A stretch of 64,000 nt of DNA, taken from Cannabis sativa. Lineage: Eukaryota; Streptophyta; Magnoliopsida; Rosales; Cannabaceae. Both the position numbers and the translations under genes were made by a program. Below, in pieces: positions 1-13,100 of the stretch. The stretch covers positions 8,618,001-8,682,000 of the forward strand of contig NC_083603.1 of assembly GCF_029168945.1 (NCBI RefSeq), written 5' to 3'. The notes beneath the pieces were generated by a model. That model was not told where the DNA came from and ran no database searches. It saw only the letters and a program-made list of their open reading frames with translations. Each line of letters opens with the position of its first letter. The stretch's first letter is position 1.

Positions 1-1412
1 ATTAAAATATTTTTTGAAAAATTTATAAAAATTAAAATATCTAAAATAAAAGTATAAAATTATATATATATATATTTACAAAAATTCAATAGCTTCTCAC
101 CAAAAAAAAAAAAAAAATCAATAGCAAAAGAATCGTTTAAATCATTTCATATAGCTGAATTAGTATCATGTGCATGTAATCATAATTCAAGTGGTAACTG
201 CATTATTTAGTAGACAAATTACCCTAATGCTAATGAAATGTTATCTCATGAAAGATATACATCTATAGTTTAGTTCAGTTTAGTTTATTAGCAAAAGGAA
301 TGTTGGGAGTTAACTTTTAACCAATTATAGCAACTAGGCAAGTGTATTCCTAGACCCTAGTTTTTTTACTCTACTTATATAGATTGCTTAAATAAAGCTT
401 ATCTACTTTATGAAGAGTTAATAATTATTAGTGTTCTTCCCTAAAAAATAAGAACCCTATATATAGTGGTCCCCTTCCTCTCTTCTATTTTTTTTTTTGA
501 AATTAAAGAAAAAAAAAAAGTAAAACCCCAAGAAAAGTCAATTAAAAAAAGTGAGAGTTGAGAGGTACAAGACAAAAGTTTTTAATAGTTTAGGGTTTTA
601 CATTCAAAAACGACTAATAAAGTAACACTAAAAGGGGTCATGCAATGCATGGTTGTGTGGAAGGAAACATATACACGTGAGCCTGTATTTGCTTCAATGG
701 TTTTTGCCCTATTTTCGGCTCATAAAGCTTTCTTTTTTTATTATTTATGCTCCAAATATAAATATATATATATATATATTTTTATATATAAAAAAAAGGA
801 ATATGTCTAAAAAAAGCTTCTTATTCAAGCTATAATTGGTCCCAAAATAAGGAAGAAGAACCTACTACTATACTATACTCGAATATCAATTATCATTATT
901 TCAAAAACTATATATTTATATTAGTTATGATCATCAAACGTATACCCTTTTTCCTTTGATATTATTTTGGTTCGTTTTGGTTTTAGAATGAATCAAGGAG
1001 ATTCCATTCCGCACCCTGTTAGATACTTTGATTCTCCTGTCCATTAATTTATCTAAAAGGACAATTTCCACTTTTGGGTATCCATTAGATTTAGCTATAT
1101 ATATATTTATATAAATCCTTTCACATTGATTCTTTATACCTCTCCATTTTCACCAGAGCCTTTCCTATATTCTTTTTATTATTGTTATTATTATTCTCAT
1201 CAAAATTTTATGTAGATTCCAATACCAATGAAATATTACTGATTATAGTTTATCAGTAAACGGTCCATTGAAAATAAAAATAAATAAAATCTCTAATCGA
1301 TCAAGAGAGGAATTTATCGTTTTCACCTAATTCTCAAGCACATTATCTTTTTAGGGTTTCATTTATGCACTTACTTGCACTTGATGACCCTAAGACTAAA
1401 GTACCATAAAAC
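1..1412. other. AT-rich intergenic DNA, no gene seen
   Basis: Very AT-rich sequence with homopolymer A/T runs and short TA tracts (about 60-75 and 765-790). The only open frames are short, low-complexity and lack family resemblance. No gene or defined repeat can be supported here. Confidence 0.6.
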
Positions 1413-1855
<443 letters not shown>

Positions 1856-2420
1856 TTCATTTTGAACTGAGTGCATAGCCATTCCTTCACATCTAATAAC
1901 TTCATGATATTGTTTCCAATGATTAAGATGACATCCACATAAAAAACTAAAAATAATACCACTTGATTATCCTTGAATTGGTAAACGCAAGGTTCATCTT
2001 CATTTTATTTAAAGCCGTAGATTTTGATGATCTTATCAAACCTTCTATTTCAGGATCGAGAAGCCTACTTAAATCTATAAATGGAACTGTTAAACTTGCA
2101 TACTTTTCCTTCTTGTCCTGGGATCTTGAACTCTTCTAGTTGTTCCATATAGATAGTCTACGGTTTCTGTTAAGGGAAGTGGACTTGACGTCCATCTATG
2201 AAATCTTATAATCGAGAGCAACGGTTACAGACAAGAGTATTCTGATTCATTTGAGCATGGCGACTGGACTAAAACTTTTCTCATAGCACACACCTTCTCT
2301 TTAGTTATAGCCCTTTGCTACAAGTCTATGTTTGTAAGTTTCAACTTGTCCATCAGCTCCTCTTTTCTTCTTGAAGATCCACTTACACCTGATGGCCCTA
2401 AAGTCATTTGGTGCAAGCAT
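1856..2420 (-). pseudogene. Copia reverse transcriptase remnant
   Basis: The minus-strand translation around 2400-2330 gives a CKWIFKKKRG motif followed by an RLVAKGY-like motif, the signature at the start of the Copia RVT_2 domain. Further on are degraded forms of the SIYGLKQA region and of the YVDDI catalytic motif, here read as a YVDVI-like sequence. Several in-frame stops show it is non-functional. It ends at the border with the CT-containing repeat. Confidence 0.75.
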
Positions 2421-3003
2421 AACTTGATCCCAAACATTATTTTTTCTAATAGAATTCATTTCTTCATACATGGCTTCTAACTATAGTCTCCAGTCAAAAC
2501 TAGCCATTTCATGTTTAATGTCAACGGATCGTCATCACCAGTTCACCAAAAACCATGTTGATTTCACCATTTAGGCCATAATTAAACGGGGTGGTTTCCT
2601 TGAAACTCTCCCACTACGACGAGGTACTATGACTTTTTGAACAATAAATTTTGTGATAGTATCCTCTTCAATTGTATCAATTTGTAGAAGATGAGGGAAC
2701 ATCTTTTGGAGATAAATCTTTAAAGAATTTCTTCTAACACTATTTTGCTACGAGGTTGTAAATACTTGATATAATCATTTTCAAGAAAAGTAGTATTAGT
2801 AGAAACAAACACTTTCTTATTTTCATGACTATAGAATAGTCCACCTCTAGTCTCTTTGGACTTTCCAACAAACATGCAAACTCTAATTCACTGTTCTAGC
2901 TTTCCTTCTTTCTTTCTTAAGACACGAGCAAAGCACCCCTAAATTTTGTAATTATATAAGGCAGGCATACGACCATTGGAGATAGACTTAGATGGGGAAA
3001 TAT

Positions 3004-3913
3004 TTAGAATGTCAATCGCCATTTATAAGGCATATCCCCATAGGACACTAATAAAGTTGAATAGCTAAGAATAGACCTAACTATTTCCATAAGAGTGCAA
3101 TTTTGATGTTCTGCAACACCATTTTGTTGTGGAGTGGATGGAACAGTTAGCTGGGAAACAACTCCAAGTTCAATTGAATGATCTTTGAACTGCATATCCA
3201 AATATTCTCCACCTCTATTAGTTCGCAAGATCTTTAATGTATTTTCCAATTAGTTTTGAGCCATAGCATCGAATTTTTAAACTTCTCAAATGTTTCATAT
3301 TTTATATGCATTAGATAAATATGAGCATATCTAGAGTAATCGTCAATAAAACTTTTAGAATAGAAGTATAACCCCCCAATATTTGATTTATCTAGTATTG
3401 CACTATTACATAAGACAACATTGTCCAACAAATAACTACTATCATTGAATATCTTCCCTGTTAAGACTGAGCACCCATTAGATGAAACTAAACAGTGAGT
3501 TTTAGTGTAATTTGGATCACAAAGTTGATTAATGCTTATAAGATTTTCCTTGAGCCTTTTCACATACAATACTCCTAAAAAAGGTGCAACTCCATTCATC
3601 ACCAAGTCTCCTTTCCCAATAATCTAACCCTTATTTCCATCACCAAAAGTGACCAACCCCATCTAACCTTCTTTATAATTCACCAACAATTCTTTCTTTC
3701 CCATCGTGTGATGAGAGCAACAACTGTCAAAATACCAGTGTGAGCAACCAATCCCATAGTGTCACTAGTTTTTGCTCTTCCACTCAACTTGTGAATACTT
3801 CCCATTAATTTAGGACGAATATGCCCTCTTTTATTGCAAAAGTGACAAACTGGTACAAACCTCTCACTTTGAAGTTGACCTTCAAGTGCTGTCTTTGTCC
3901 CCTTACAAAGCAA
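3004..3913 (-). pseudogene. Copia zinc knuckle, GAG-pre-integrase and integrase remnant
   Basis: Three broken frames run in order. At 3913-3680 a CHFCNKRGH motif is the start of a CCHC zinc knuckle. At 3605-3234 a block with LYVKRLKENLISINQLCD resembles the GAG-pre-integrase region, and FIDDYSRYAHIY is the first part of the integrase core. At 3249-3004 come TNRGGEYLD and a TPQQNGVAE motif with the second Asp and the Glu of the D,D-35-E triad. Frameshifts and stops separate the parts, and the protease and most of the HHCC domain are not readable. Confidence 0.8.
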
Positions 3914-4837
3914 TTTTGTAGGACCAAGTGGAACTACAGTCTTCCTAGTGACATCTATGTCTGTAGCAGAAGAACCACTGAGTAAAGGATTCTAAAGTGA
4001 TTGTTCAACACTAATTTTTGAGGAAGAGAATTCATCTATGCTAAGATTTCCTCCTTTCTTATACAACATTTTATACCCAATTGAAGTTCACTATCCATTA
4101 AGGTTTTTGGAGTTTCAATGTCTGGTTGATTGATGTTATCCCTAGTGGATTAAACTCAAGAGCTCGTTTGGCTCTGACCAAGTCAACATTCAATTTGTAA
4201 ATCTTACTTTCCTTTTTTATCCAACTACTTGGTGAACATTTTAACAGTATCTTTTAGACCAGATCTTTTAGATTCAACTTGCTGGTTTGCCTCAGTTAAT
4301 CCCCTTGATCTTTTTTTTTTCCATGTATTACCATTGAGCATACATTTCTTCATAAGCATTCTATCTACCCACACTATCATCATTTGAACTAACAAAATCT
4401 CCATCTTCCTCTAAGCAAACAGAGCGATTGCTTTTTGCCATAAAAGTAACCATTTGTTTTTCTTCATTTGAATCCTTACATGAACTGTTGTCTTTTTCTT
4501 CTTCATTGTAACCTCAACTCACCACCAAAGCTTTCTCCTTCTTTCAGTGTACTTGCACATGTCCGAAACTATCACACTCACGACATTGTATGCCCTTCTT
4601 CTTTTTATCTTTAGGCTTTAGCTGTTTGTTATTTCCACTAGAGTTTCTTCTAAATTGATCCTCTTTCCCACCAATAGAGTTTTTCTTATAGTTATTTTTC
4701 AAAAATCTTGCACAATTCTTGATTAACAGGGTAACAATGTCATCTGTCAGACATTCAAATAGACATGAGATCTTTTTTCTTTCTTCTTTATGAACAAAAA
4801 CAAGGTTGTTTTTTAGTTTTTCTTTCTCGAATTCTTT

Positions 4838-5497
4838 CTACTTTTTTCCTTTATTCCACCTTGTAAAAGTCATTTCATAATTCTGCAGTGACCCAATCAC
4901 CTCATCCAAGTCAAGCTCTTCAACATCTCTCATTTCTTCTATTGAAGTGACATTAGACTTGAATTTTCTGGGAAAAAACCCCAGAACTTTTCGAACAAGT
5001 TTAGCATTAGAGTAAGTCTTCCCCAATGCATAAGAATCATTCAAAATATGACACAAATTTGCATTGAATTCAGCTACTGTCTCATCTTCTTCCATAGACA
5101 AATTTACAAATTCCTTTGCAAAAGACAACAACCTGTACTTTTTCACAGCATCGGCCCCTTCATTATTTATTCTCAACTTTTTCCAAGTGTCTTTGGCTAC
5201 CTCACAGTTGACGATTACTTTAAGTTCATTTGTAGACACTGTGTTGAACAGCGATTGCATAGCTTTTGAATTGTAACTAGCCTTCTGCATCTCTTCAGAA
5301 GTTTATATGCTCATTGGTTTGGATTTGGTCACTCCTTCCACAATAGATGGAAAATGCCAACCATCTTCTATAGCCATCCAAACTCTCTCATAAGCCGCTC
5401 TAAGAAATGCTCGCATCTTGGTCTTCCAATAAGGACAATATGCCTCCTCCAACATTGGAGGTCGAGAGGTAGATCCACTTACACTAAACATTTCCAT
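4838..5497 (-). pseudogene. Copia gag remnant (UBN2-type)
   Basis: One frame runs from a possible start at 5497 to 4838 with a single in-frame TAA near 5310. The first part holds a YWKTKMRAFL motif typical of the N-terminus of Copia gag (compare W..K....L). The second part has VAKDTWKKL, YRLLSFAKEFVNLSMEEDETVAEF and a following LVRKVLGFFPRKF motif, the classic UBN2 gag-polypeptide signature. The protein would have gone on into a zinc knuckle, but the frame is lost after 4838. Confidence 0.82.
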
Positions 5498-5675
5498 AAC
5501 AAACAAAAAACACAGTATATACTTCCAGAGATGGATCTCAGAGGGGGTTAGTTCTAACTGGAAGTTGCAAAATGGAAAAAATTGTAGAAAAATCAAGAGT
5601 TGCAGCAACAATGAATTTCAGTACAACACAACTTACAAGAATCCTATGGATCGATAATTCTGACAAAACAAACAT

Positions 5676-5687
5676 GCTCTGATACCA
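5676..5687 (-). other. Primer-binding site (tRNA-iMet)
   Basis: The minus strand reads TGGTATCAGAGC, the standard Copia site complementary to the 3' end of initiator tRNA-Met. It lies two bases inside the inferred LTR end and fixes the orientation of the element. Confidence 0.9.
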
Positions 5688-5689
5688 AT

Positions 5690-6462
5690 TGTACACCATA
5701 AGTTTTTGTCTAACCTATCTTTTTCATATTTGGATTGCTTTTATCTTGATCTATGCTTGAATATAATTAAAAACCAAATCAAAAATTCAACACCAGAAAT
5801 TTATAAGCTTTCTCTGTACTAGAAACACATTCCAATCGAGTAGTGTTTGGGTTCCCTTAACCAGGGAAAGTAATAACATCCACTATATAATTTGTATATA
5901 CAAAATCCAATTTTTATACAATTCATAAATTCCCTTATAGTAATGAAATAACTCAACTACGAAATCCCAATTGGTAAGATTAGTAAGATCCCATTGCTTC
6001 TTGTTTGTAGAAATCCCTTCAACAAAGCTCTAGATTTAAACACCTTCAGATTTCCTTGCCAAGATGCAGCTGAACTCCCTTCAACTCAAACTACTTGACT
6101 TCAAGTCTTGCAACAAAACTCTGAATCACCATTCACGTAGGTTCAAGCACCAACCTGCAAGAATCAAAGAACAACAGAGAGAAAAGGTAAAACGTGATCT
6201 TAATCTCCGATCTAAGAGGGTTAGTCAAAATAATGACAAGAGATGATATTTATACCTAACTAAATAATGAAACCCGAAACAGACAGCTATAACTAGCTGA
6301 ATAATTAAACACCCAAAATATCTTTATTGACGTGGACTATCACTAATAGTATAAACACCAAACATAATGCCACGAACTCCAAACACAACTCGAGAACATA
6401 ATTTGCCACACATGAAAATAATGGTTGTTACACCATCCATTTACCACATTTAACAGCTAACA
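5690..6462 (-). repeat. 5' LTR of the decayed Copia
   Basis: The left limit is set by the primer-binding site. Read on the minus strand the LTR ends in TACA there. The right limit is less sure. I chose 6462 because the minus strand then starts TGTTAGCTG, but 6455 (start TGTTAAATG) is also possible. No partner LTR exists in the window to test this. Small open frames inside it are not genes. Confidence 0.6.
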
Positions 6463-6920
6463 TAATTGCTTGTGTGTATACTCTTGCACACGCGACACAT
6501 TTATATTGGTATATTTAATATAAATAATATCAAAAATTGTTTTAAAATTAAAAAAAAAAAATTTATGACTAGAACAAATTAAAGTTAAAAAAAGAAAAAA
6601 TATTTCAATTTTTTTAAATAACTAATTAATTAAATAAATTTTTTTAAAAAAAACTAATTTTAGTATCTTTCTCTCATCGCTTCCTATCTTTCTCTGGATT
6701 AATACCAACTACTTCATCGGTGAAAATTTCTTCATGCTTCCAATCATCACATGCAACAAATGAACACCACTACCACCACCACCATTGCCACCACCCAACC
6801 ACCACCACCACAGTCATCACCATTATAACACCACCACCATCATTGCAATAAAAAATACCATCAACACCAAAACACATCCAAAACAAGATCTTTACTTTTT
6901 TTTTTTGCCAAAAGAAAAGC
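6463..6920. other. Intergenic, with a CAC/CCA-rich simple repeat
   Basis: AT-rich sequence followed at about 6765-6850 by an imperfect ACC/CAC-rich tract. The short His-rich open frame it creates is low-complexity and not supported as a gene. Confidence 0.6.
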
Positions 6921-9153
6921 CACTACAAAAAACTGCTACTTTTAGTGACAACTTTTTGTTAGAAATTTATTTTACCAGGATCTTAGATCTACTCACAAGT
7001 ATGTTGTTTAAACACCCTAAATATGAACTTTCTAAAACGATAAATTAAACACATATAAAGTTAAGAAAACCTTACATTGATGCAGCGGAATTAATGTCTC
7101 CTTCCGCTCAGATCTCTAACCCTCGTATCCTTTCTGTAGCAGTGTATAATCAAGATCTGAGCCCGAATGTCCTTCTTCTTCAAGTTTGATCCTTCACAGT
7201 CTTCCAATCTATGATTGAGTTACTGCTTGCTGTGTGTGGGCACTTACTCTTTCACTAGGGTTCGAAATTGATGAAGGGAAAAGAGAAGAGAGATTTCGGC
7301 CAGGTATAGAAAGTGGGGAAGACTCAGTTTTTCTGAAGAGAGAAATTTCTGTCAGAAGATGATATGAAAACTTATTATTTGACTGAGCCATCACTTTCTA
7401 TTTATAGGCAACTACTAGGTTTAGGTTAGGAATTATTTGGCATTAAAATAATGAAAATATTAATTTGAAAAACCTCAATAAGTGGCCGGCCATGGTGTTA
7501 TAGTGGGCCCCACTTGATTTTGCAGTTTTATCAAATTTTATTTCTATTTTCTCAAAAACGCCAATTTTCCAATTCTAACCTTTTAAATGCCAAAACTAAT
7601 TATTTAATAACTAAAATAGATTATTAAATAATATTGTCATTTAATTTAATTATTAATTAGACATATAAAGTCCACTAATAAATAAATAAACCTAGAAACT
7701 CTTTTCTTTACAATTTCACCCCTGCTTAGTGAAAATTCATAAAATTAGACATAGTCTAACTTTAGAATTATAATTGATCAATCACGAATCAATTAATGAG
7801 TCTTACAAGCAAAATGTTCTCAACTAGAATGGGGACCATGGATCTATATGCTGAGCTTCCAATAAGTGAACCAAATTTACCAAGTAAATTCCTACTTATT
7901 AATTCTTCGTTGAATCCACTCTTAGAACTTAGAATTGCACTCTCAGACTTATATAGAGCATATTATATGTTTCACGATATCAATATGCTATCTCATTTAA
8001 CCATTGTTATAATCTTATTGTGATTTAAATATCCTCTATATAGATGATCTACATCGAGATGGGATTTCTTTACCGTTCTCACCCCTCAATGTATTTTTCC
8101 CCTTAAAACACTTAGCTACCTGTAAATGGTGTTTAGTGATCTAATGATTAGTCAGTTAAACAAGAGCTCATCCATTTACTTCTATTTGCTAAGCTCGAAG
8201 GGAATCATCACTTGACTTCTATACACTAGTAGAAGCTATAGATTCCATATTTATGTTCAGCACTCCCACTCAATCATACTATCATGTTCTCAAAATATAC
8301 GTATCACCCTGACCTAAAAGTAGGCTTAACTAATAAATCAAAGAACATGAATAGCACTCCTGAGTTGAGCCCAAGCATATCAGGATTTAGATTCTTTTAA
8401 TCTTAAGATCAAGTACTGATATTGACTTGGAAAGATATGTATAACGGTAAGTTTGTAATATCTTAACTCAGTTGCAATATCGGTCCAGTCCAATGTATAC
8501 TCCATACATTCGAAACTAGTATACTTTACTAATGTCTTGGAAAGAACATAACACTTACTCCAAGTGTAAGTACACATCATCGCTGATTATCACATTAGTG
8601 TAGACTCAATAACACTGGTGAAACAGGGACCAAATCTTTCGATTCATATGATCACAATCACATTCTACTGTGTTGACGATACTGTAATTGTGAATAAACA
8701 TATGATCTGGATTTAACTGATTCTGTGTGTGTGAATGTAATAAACATGTTTAAACCATTAGCATGTAAAATTCATGCAAACATCAATCACTTCAAATTTC
8801 TTATATTGATAACTAATCAGATTGTAAAGGGTTTTATTTAGGGCATAAAACCTAACACTTTTTAGTCACAACATAATTTTTTTGTGACTAAATGTGACTT
8901 TTAGTCACAACAAAATCTTACTTGTGACTAAAACATAGTATTTAGTTACAAGTTATCATTAATTTAGTTTTAGTCACAACAATTATTGTGACTAAAAATA
9001 CATTTAGTCACAACAAATTGTAATTTTTGTGACTAATATCTTTAGCCATGGATCTTTTAGCCACAACATAGGAATAATAATTTATAATTAGTCACAGTTT
9101 TTTCACTTTTAGTCACAAGTTTTGTTGTGACTAAAAGTAAGATTTTTGTAGTG
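6921..9153. mobile_element. Non-autonomous CACTA element, split by a solo LTR
   Basis: It starts CACTACAAAAAACTGCTAC and ends TTTTTGTAGTG, the CACTA (En/Spm-type) terminal inverted repeat. A 3-bp duplication AGC sits directly outside both ends (6918-6920 and 9154-9156), as expected for the superfamily. Subterminal DNA at 8862-9140 is filled with TTTTAGTCACAAC and its reverse complement. It has no transposase. Without the inserted solo LTR and one copy of its TSD it would be about 330 bp, so it must have moved with help from another element. Confidence 0.88.
6957..8857 (-). mobile_element. Solo LTR of the long-LTR Copia family (copy 1)
   Basis: It begins TGTTAGAAATTT and ends CATAAAACCTAACA on the plus strand. 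It matches along its length the solo LTR at 26560-28464 and, less closely, the LTRs of the Copia at 29934-41017. A perfect 5-bp duplication CTTTT flanks it (6952-6956, 8858-8862). On the minus strand a TATAAATA box lies at 7406-7399. No internal Copia sequence remains, so this is a solo LTR left by LTR-LTR recombination. It interrupts the CACTA element. Confidence 0.93.
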
Positions 9154-9446
9154 AGCCCTTTTTCTCTCCGTGCAAGATGCGAGCTTGAAATCGTCAAAGT
9201 TTTTCCTTCGAGCCTCTGTGTGATGCTCTGAGCTGCCTTCGTCGATCCCTAGGTCGATCTCTATCTACGAAAGGTGGTCTCTTCTCTCTATTTTATTATG
9301 GGTCCTCAGTCTGGTTCTTTTAGGTGTCATGAGATTGACTATACCGGTCAGACCTCCATAGTTTTCGGCTATGAGGACCTTTGAGAAGGTTGTCTTATTT
9401 CTACTTTTGGAGTTGATCCAACAACTTCCTCTTTGAGCTCGCCTTA
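9154..9446. other. Unassigned sequence between CACTA and CT-repeat
   Basis: About 290 bp with higher GC content than its surroundings. No long frame shows family resemblance. The minus-strand frame 9498-9265 has no recognised motif. It may be the 5' extension of the repeat at 9447-9820, but copy 1 shows no matching sequence. Confidence 0.4.
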
Positions 9447-9577
9447 GATCAGCTCGTTCATCCACTATTTTGAAGATCAATGATTTTATATCTACCAATG
9501 GAGATTCCAGTTACAACAATTCTAGGTAATCTTTTTCCTCTCTCTCCCAATTTAATTTCTGGTTTTACACAGTGTAT

Positions 9578-9655
<78 letters not shown>

Positions 9656-9820
9656 TTTTAGGACTTTCTCACTCTAGAATTTTTTAACAGGCTTTCTCTG
9701 TTACAAGTATTGTTATTTATAATTGTGCCTTAGTAAATTTCTAACTCTGTACAATTTAAATAAAAATAAAAATAGTAGTTGTAGTTAGTTAGGGCACGAG
9801 TCTTGGTTCTTGAGCCTTAT
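9447..9820. repeat. Dispersed repeat, copy 2, containing a CT microsatellite
   Basis: It matches 1413-1855 on both sides of the microsatellite, in the same orientation. After the CT run it shares ACTCTAGAATTTTTTAA and the TTATTTATAA..TGTGC block. The LINE inserted about 170 bp further right, outside the matched part. Confidence 0.65.
9581..9651. repeat. (CT)n microsatellite
   Basis: About 70 bp of pure CT dinucleotide at the same relative place as the longer run in the copy at 1.5 kb. Confidence 0.97.
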
Positions 9821-10130
9821 ATTTTGTATTGATGTTATAACTGAAAATACTAATAAGATGATTTTGCGGACTAGGGTTTGGGTGGCGATCGTACTGTAGA
9901 GACTTGTTTCAATACATCTACTAAATGAGTACTTGTTTGATGATTAGGTATGAGGTTCGATTTAGATAATTTGAGGCTAGATTTTTGTAGTTTTTTTTAA
10001 TTATTATTTTTTTTTTGATAAATCAGCAAGATTATTATTGATCCACAAACTATTCAATACAAATACAATGAAAGAGCGTCTTTACATATAAAGACCTCAA
10101 CAAAAACAATTTCACTCCTTTTTTTTTTTT

Positions 10131-13100
10131 TTACAACTTATGAAACCATTCTCTATCTTTTTTACCACTCTTTTTAGGCCAAACTAGCTCTACTCTATGC
10201 TTAATACTACTCTTCATTCTTTGTACAATGATATCTTTGTTTTCTATATGGTTATTCCATACAATGTCATTTCTTACATACCATATGGAATAAACTAAAT
10301 GTGCAAGAGCTGCTGCCAAAACTTTCTTTTTAACCTTGCTGATTTTGCTTTTGTGTATCCATTTGAGAAGCTTGTGGAGGTCCTTTGCTTGTGTTCTCCA
10401 AGACAGCCAATCCTTGATTTTCTCCACACAATATTGAGCTAATGGACACCTAAAAAATAAATGTTCAGCCGTTTCTTCCTGCTGCAAACAGATCGGACAT
10501 TTGGTGTCAGCTATGTTTTGAAATTTTGCGAGCCGATCCCTTGTTTTGAGCCTTTTCTGCACAGCTAGCCATAAGATAAAGCTATGTTTTGGAATGTTGA
10601 ACCTTCCCCAAACTTCATCACACCAATGTACCTTGCTTTGAGTTGGGCAAAGTAAGCTATACCCTGCTGAAATTTGGAACTTACTCTGTGTGAACTGCAG
10701 AACTGAAGTTAATTGCTTGAGCTTGTCTTTGGCTGCCACTACCTGTTTCCAATACCAGCTCCCATGATTTAGAGCTTGGTATCCCCACCATTCTTCATCT
10801 TTGAGATACACACTATGTATCCATTTTACCCAAAGATTATCTTCCTTGTTTGCCAAAGCCCACACATACTTAAACAGGGCTGCTATATTCCATTCTTCTA
10901 TTTTCCTCAAACCCGATCCTCCTTCTGATTTGGCTTGGCAAATTCTATCCCATCCTACAGGGGCACCACCTTGCATCATGTGTTGGCCTTTCCATAGGAA
11001 AGCCCTACATATGGATTCTACTTCATGTATCACCTGTTTGGGTAATTTGAATATTTGACACCAATAGGCATATATGGCTGACAATACAGAATTAATGAGC
11101 ACAATTCTACCAGCAAAAGACAAGTTTCTAGTGCTCCAACTGCGGATTCTAGCTGTCATTTTTTCAATTAGAACTACACATTCTTGCTTTGAAATTTTTT
11201 TAGCACATATGGGGACACCAAGGTACCTGAATGGAGTGCTTTGCCTTGAGAAACCTGATACTTCTAAGACTCGGTTGACTTCATAATCTTCCATATTGCT
11301 GCAGTATATGGCAGACTTGGCTTTGTTTGGTTGCAACCCAGAGGTAGATGAAAAAAGCTTCAAACCTTGCAGCAAAAAAACAATACTTCGATAATCTCCT
11401 CTGCCAAAAAGAAGTACGTCATCCGCAAAGCTCAAGTGGTTAATTTTGGGCTCCTCACATCTTTCATGAAAGGCAAATCCCTCCTTGTTGCCAACTTTCT
11501 TTAGAATTCTTGTTAGATACTCCATACCTATGACAAAGAGAAGGGGTGATAATGGATCTCCTTGACGTAATCCTCTCTTTGATTCAAAGAATCCATGAAG
11601 AGATCCGTTGAAAAAAAGAGAAAATTTTGGCGTTCTAACACAATTCATCACAAGAGTGATAAACTGATCAGGGAAGAGCAATCCCTTAAGTACCTCTTCA
11701 AGAAAGTCCCATTCAATAGTATCATAAGCCTTTTGCAAATCAAGTTTGATCATGCAATTAGCCTTCTTGGATTTCCTTTCATAGTGCTTAACCAGGTCTT
11801 GACAGATCATGATGTTGTGTGCTATGAATCTTCCTTTGACAAAACCCCCTTGATTCTGAGCCACAATATCAAGAAGTATATGTTTTAGTCTCGAGCAAAT
11901 GATCTTCGTGGCAGCTTTATAGACCACATTGCAGCATGCAATCGGCCTGAAATCTCCTGGTGTGTTCGGACATCTGACTTTTGGGATAAGTGTGAGGGCT
12001 GTGCAATTGATTTCTTTTAAGAGCTTTCCAGAGTGGAGAAAGGATTTAACAGCCTTGCAAACATCCTCTCCAACTAAATTCCAGTTATCCTGAAAGAAGT
12101 AGCTAGAGTATCCATCTGGCCCGGGTGCTTTAGCTCCTGGAATATAAAAAATGGCTTGTTTGATCTCAGCATCAGTTATTTCTTGTAATAATATCTCCCT
12201 GTGTTGAATTGTTACCCGTGGACCATCTCTAAGAACATTAGAAATGGTTTTCTTTCTATTGGTCGTTTTGGTACCAAGGAGTTTTTGAAAAAATCTGAGG
12301 AACTCTTGTGTGATGCTATCTAAGTCTTCTATTCGGTTTCCCTGAGAATCCTCAATAAAAAGTATTCTATTTTGAACTCTCCTTGATTTAATGCTAGCAT
12401 GAAAAATGGCTGTGTTATCATCTCCATCTCTAGTCCAAGCCACCTTAGCTTTCTGCAGTAGGAAAGATTGGTAATCATTATGTGCTTTGGTGAACTCATT
12501 CCTGGCAGCTTTCTCTTCTACTTGCAGCAACACATTCATCGGATCTGACATTAATTTGTGTTGATATTCCTCCAGCAATAACTTTGTACTTGTGACTGCT
12601 GCTTGCAAATCTGAGTACCCTGCTTGATTAATCTGTTTGAAGACCGGTTTCAAAGCTTTAAGTTTAGTCATGAGCTGATACATAGCAGTCCCTTGGTAAT
12701 TAGCCTCCCAAACTGCCTACACTTTGCTGTCAAAATCAGGGTGAGATTGCCACATTTTAAAATACCGAAAAGGTTTTTTCCCATTATGTTGTAGATTATG
12801 AAATGTAACAATGGCTGGAGCATGATCGAATACACCTTCACTCAAAAAAATTGCTACAGCACCTGGGAAAATATCCTGCCAACTCTCATTGGCCAATACC
12901 CGATCCAATTTAGCATAAATTCTAGCTTCTCCTTGTTGATTATTGCACCATGTGAAAAACTTCCCACTGCTTTTTACATCTTCCAATTGGCAAAAAGAAA
13001 CACAATCTCTAAATAAAGAGAGATTATGCTCCTTAACTTTAAAGCCAACTCTTTCATCTTTTTCTAAAATTTCATTAAAATCCCCCATTACTACCCAAGG

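Larger units (their letters stand above)
1856..6462 (-). mobile_element. Decayed Copia retrotransposon, 3' part lost
   Basis: Reading on the minus strand from right to left there is an LTR (about 6462-5690), a primer-binding site (5687-5676), and remnants of gag, zinc knuckle, GAG-pre-integrase, integrase and reverse transcriptase in the order typical of Copia (Pseudoviridae-type) elements. The element stops abruptly near 1856 inside the reverse transcriptase, so RNase H and the 3' LTR are missing. All coding parts are broken by stops and frameshifts. The integrase remnant resembles that of the Copia at 29.9-41 kb, which suggests a related lineage, but the LTRs are unlike. Confidence 0.85.

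Noticed and set aside
653..835. 60-aa open frame
   Set aside because: AT-rich, ends in a TA tract, no family resemblance, no promoter or splice context.
6785..7048. 87-aa His-rich open frame
   Set aside because: Starts in a CAC simple repeat and runs across the CACTA end into the solo LTR.
10801..11888. Plus-strand open frames of 70-97 aa
   Set aside because: Antisense shadows of the LINE reverse transcriptase frame.
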